Positions 41,740-43,531 of a stretch of DNA of 43,531 bases are shown here, piece after piece. The DNA is taken from the NCBI RefSeq assembly GCF_000974985.2, contig NZ_LAVA02000072.1, forward strand, positions 1 through 43,531, written 5' to 3'. Position 1 is the stretch's first letter. Every line of letters starts with the position of its first letter. Under the pieces are notes generated by a model. That model ran no database searches and was not told the DNA's origin. It saw nothing but the letters and a program-made list of their open reading frames with translations. A program made the translations under genes and the position numbers. Source of the DNA: Streptomyces mangrovisoli. GTDB taxonomy: Bacteria; Actinomycetota; Actinomycetes; Streptomycetales; Streptomycetaceae.

Positions 41740-41781
41740 GTCCATTCGGACATCCGGACACCCAGAGGAGCCCACGCGATC

Positions 41782-43503
41782 ATGGCCAACCGCCAGCAGC
41801 CCACCTCCATGCCGATCCACAAGTACGGTCAGTACGACCAGGTCGACATCCCGGACCGCACCTGGCCCGCCCAGCGGATCACCGCCGCCCCGCGCTGGCT
41901 CTCCACCGATCTGCGCGACGGCAACCAGTCGCTGATCGACCCGATGTCGCCCGAGCGCAAGCGCCGGATGTTCGACCAGCTGGTCAAGATGGGCTACAAG
42001 GAGATCGAGGTCGGCTTCCCGGCCTCCGGCCAGACCGACTTCGACTTCGTGCGCTCCATCATCGAGGAAGAGGGCGCGATCCCGGACGACGTCACGATCT
42101 CCGTACTGACCCAGGCCCGTGAGGACCTGATCGAGCGGACCGTGGAGTCCCTGAAGGGCGCCCGGCGTGCCACCGTGCACCTGTACAACGCCACCGCGCC
42201 GGTCTTCCGCCGGGTGGTCTTCCGCGGCTCCAAGGACGACATCAAGCAGATCGCCGTCGACGGCACCCGCCTGGTCGCCGAGTACGCCGAGAAACTGCTG
42301 GGCCCCGAGACCGAGTTCGGCTACCAGTACAGCCCGGAGATCTTCACCGACACCGAGCTGGACTTCGCGCTGGAGGTCTGCGAGGCGGTCATGGACGTCT
42401 GGCAGCCCGGTCCGGGCCGCGAGATCATCCTCAACCTGCCCGCCACCGTGGAGCGTTCGACCCCCTCCACGCACGCCGACCGGTTCGAGTGGATGGGTCG
42501 CAACCTGTCCCGCCGTGAGTACGTGTGCCTGTCGATCCACCCGCACAACGACCGCGGCACCGCCGTCGCCGCCGCCGAGCTGGCCCTGATGGCGGGCGCC
42601 GACCGCGTCGAGGGCTGCCTGTTCGGGCAGGGCGAGCGCACCGGCAACGTCGACCTGGTCACCCTGGGGATGAACCTGTTCTCCCAGGGCGTCGACCCGC
42701 AGATCGACTTCTCCGACATCGACGAGATCCGTCGTACGTGGGAGTACTGCAACCAGATGGAGGTCCACCCGCGCCACCCGTACGTGGGCGACCTGGTCTA
42801 CACGTCCTTCTCCGGCTCCCACCAGGACGCCATCAAGAAGGGCTTCGACGCGATGGAGGCCGAGGCGAAGGCCAAGGGCGTCACCGTCGACGACATCGAG
42901 TGGGCGGTGCCGTACCTGCCGATCGACCCCAAGGACGTCGGCCGCTCCTACGAGGCCGTCATCCGCGTCAACTCGCAGTCCGGCAAGGGCGGTATCGCCT
43001 ACGTCCTGAAGAACGACCACAAGCTGGACCTGCCCCGCCGGATGCAGATCGAGTTCTCCAAGCTGATCCAGGCCAAGACCGACGCCGAGGGCGGCGAGGT
43101 CACGCCGGGCGACATCTGGGCCGTCTTCCAGGACGAGTACCTGCCGAACCCGGACAACGCCTGGGGCCGCATCCAGGTCCGCACCGGCCAGTCGACCACC
43201 GACACCGACGGCGTGGACACCCTGACCGTCGAGGCCACCGTCGACGGCGAGGACACCGTCCTGTCCGGCTCCGGCAACGGTCCGATCTCGGCCTTCTTCG
43301 ACGCCCTGGAGTCCATCGGCATCGACGTACGGCTGCTGGACTACCAGGAGCACACGATGAGCGAGGGCGCCTCCGCGCAGGCCGCCTCCTACATCGAGTG
43401 CGCGATCGGCGACAAGGTCCTGTGGGGCATCGGCATCGACGCGAACACCACGCGTGCCTCGCTGAAGGCGGTCGTCTCCGCGGTCAACCGCGCCGCCCGC
43501 TGA
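41782..43503 (+). CDS. leuA: 2-isopropylmalate synthase
   Basis: The 573-residue protein is the long actinobacterial LeuA type. The catalytic DRE-TIM barrel (about 30-330) shows LRDGNQSL, with the metal and substrate residues, IEVGFPASGQTDFDF, and LSIHPHNDRGTAVAAAELAL containing the paired histidines. The C-terminal allosteric domain (about 430-570) senses leucine. It condenses acetyl-CoA with 2-ketoisovalerate, the first committed step of leucine synthesis. ATG 41782 is preceded by AGAGGAG, a slightly long 11-nt spacing. Control is expected both by leucine feedback and by the leader upstream. Few bases remain after the stop; no terminator can be judged. Confidence 0.97.
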   Translation: MANRQQPTSMPIHKYGQYDQVDIPDRTWPAQRITAAPRWLSTDLRDGNQSLIDPMSPERKRRMFDQLVKMGYKEIEVGFPASGQTDFDFVRSIIEEEGAIPDDVTISVLTQAREDLIERTVESLKGARRATVHLYNATAPVFRRVVFRGSKDDIKQIAVDGTRLVAEYAEKLLGPETEFGYQYSPEIFTDTELDFALEVCEAVMDVWQPGPGREIILNLPATVERSTPSTHADRFEWMGRNLSRREYVCLSIHPHNDRGTAVAAAELALMAGADRVEGCLFGQGERTGNVDLVTLGMNLFSQGVDPQIDFSDIDEIRRTWEYCNQMEVHPRHPYVGDLVYTSFSGSHQDAIKKGFDAMEAEAKAKGVTVDDIEWAVPYLPIDPKDVGRSYEAVIRVNSQSGKGGIAYVLKNDHKLDLPRRMQIEFSKLIQAKTDAEGGEVTPGDIWAVFQDEYLPNPDNAWGRIQVRTGQSTTDTDGVDTLTVEATVDGEDTVLSGSGNGPISAFFDALESIGIDVRLLDYQEHTMSEGASAQAASYIECAIGDKVLWGIGIDANTTRASLKAVVSAVNRAAR

Positions 43504-43531
43504 CCCCTCCTCGACCGGCTGTTCCCCGGCC

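Larger units (their letters stand above)
41443..41781. other. Divergent gap holding the leuA promoter, leader and attenuator
   Basis: The first 180 nt (41443-41620) hold no gene; they include an AT-richer patch (around 41490-41500) likely to contain the protease promoter. The rest is the leuA leader described below. Confidence 0.6.

Overview
The window is about 73% GC with strongly codon-3 GC-biased genes, many GTG starts and a gene order (hemW, hrcA–dnaJ, tricorn protease, rnz, era, ybeY–phoH, leuA) that fits the Streptomyces core chromosome. Every stretch is compatible with chromosomal DNA of one genome. I see no integrase, transposase, phage structural gene, CRISPR array, rRNA or tRNA.

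Region 1 (1-9.9 kb) is housekeeping. It holds the 3' end of a SpoIIE/PP2C phosphatase, hemW (heme chaperone-like radical SAM protein), a small membrane protein, a DUF3097 protein and a metallo-beta-lactamase-fold hydrolase on the minus strand, and the heat-shock pair hrcA–dnaJ behind a perfect CIRCE operator. Nitronate monooxygenase, rsmE (16S rRNA methyltransferase) and a VOC protein follow. Region 2 (9.9-16.4 kb) has a secreted protein, a complete tricorn protease, a HIT protein, RNase Z and an adenine/adenosine deaminase.

Region 3 (16.3-22.9 kb) carries an MFS transporter and an IclR regulator divergent from kdgD–gudD (D-glucarate catabolism to 2-oxoglutarate semialdehyde), then a PfkB sugar kinase. 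Its gaps are filled with a dispersed 67-68 bp repeat, including four exact-period tandem copies next to era. Region 4 (22.9-32.5 kb) looks accessory. It holds era, an amtB–glnK ammonium pair with a GlnR-like box but no glnD, a three-gene cell-surface cluster (DUF916 protein, WxL-like protein, small secreted protein), a catalytically dead cytidine-deaminase-like gene, and a divergent XRE regulator/DHA2 exporter pair.

Region 5 (32.1-43.5 kb) contains the phoH–ybeY–corC–yjbR operon, an XRE regulator divergent from an NAD-dependent epimerase, a beta-glucosidase–sugar transporter operon, a protealysin-like M4 protease with its emfourin inhibitor, and leuA preceded by a leucine-rich leader peptide and an attenuator-like hairpin.

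The observations most worth following are: (a) the WxL/DUF916 surface cluster with its repeats and shared promoter element; (b) its 107-nt tail-to-tail overlap with glnK; (c) the 68-bp intergenic repeat family; (d) the cysteine-free cytidine-deaminase relic in a phoH–ybeY–cdd–era neighbourhood; and (e) a run of genes with a -10-like hexamer exactly 6 nt before the start codon, implying leaderless mRNAs. Function calls come from motif recognition by eye; no database search was run.
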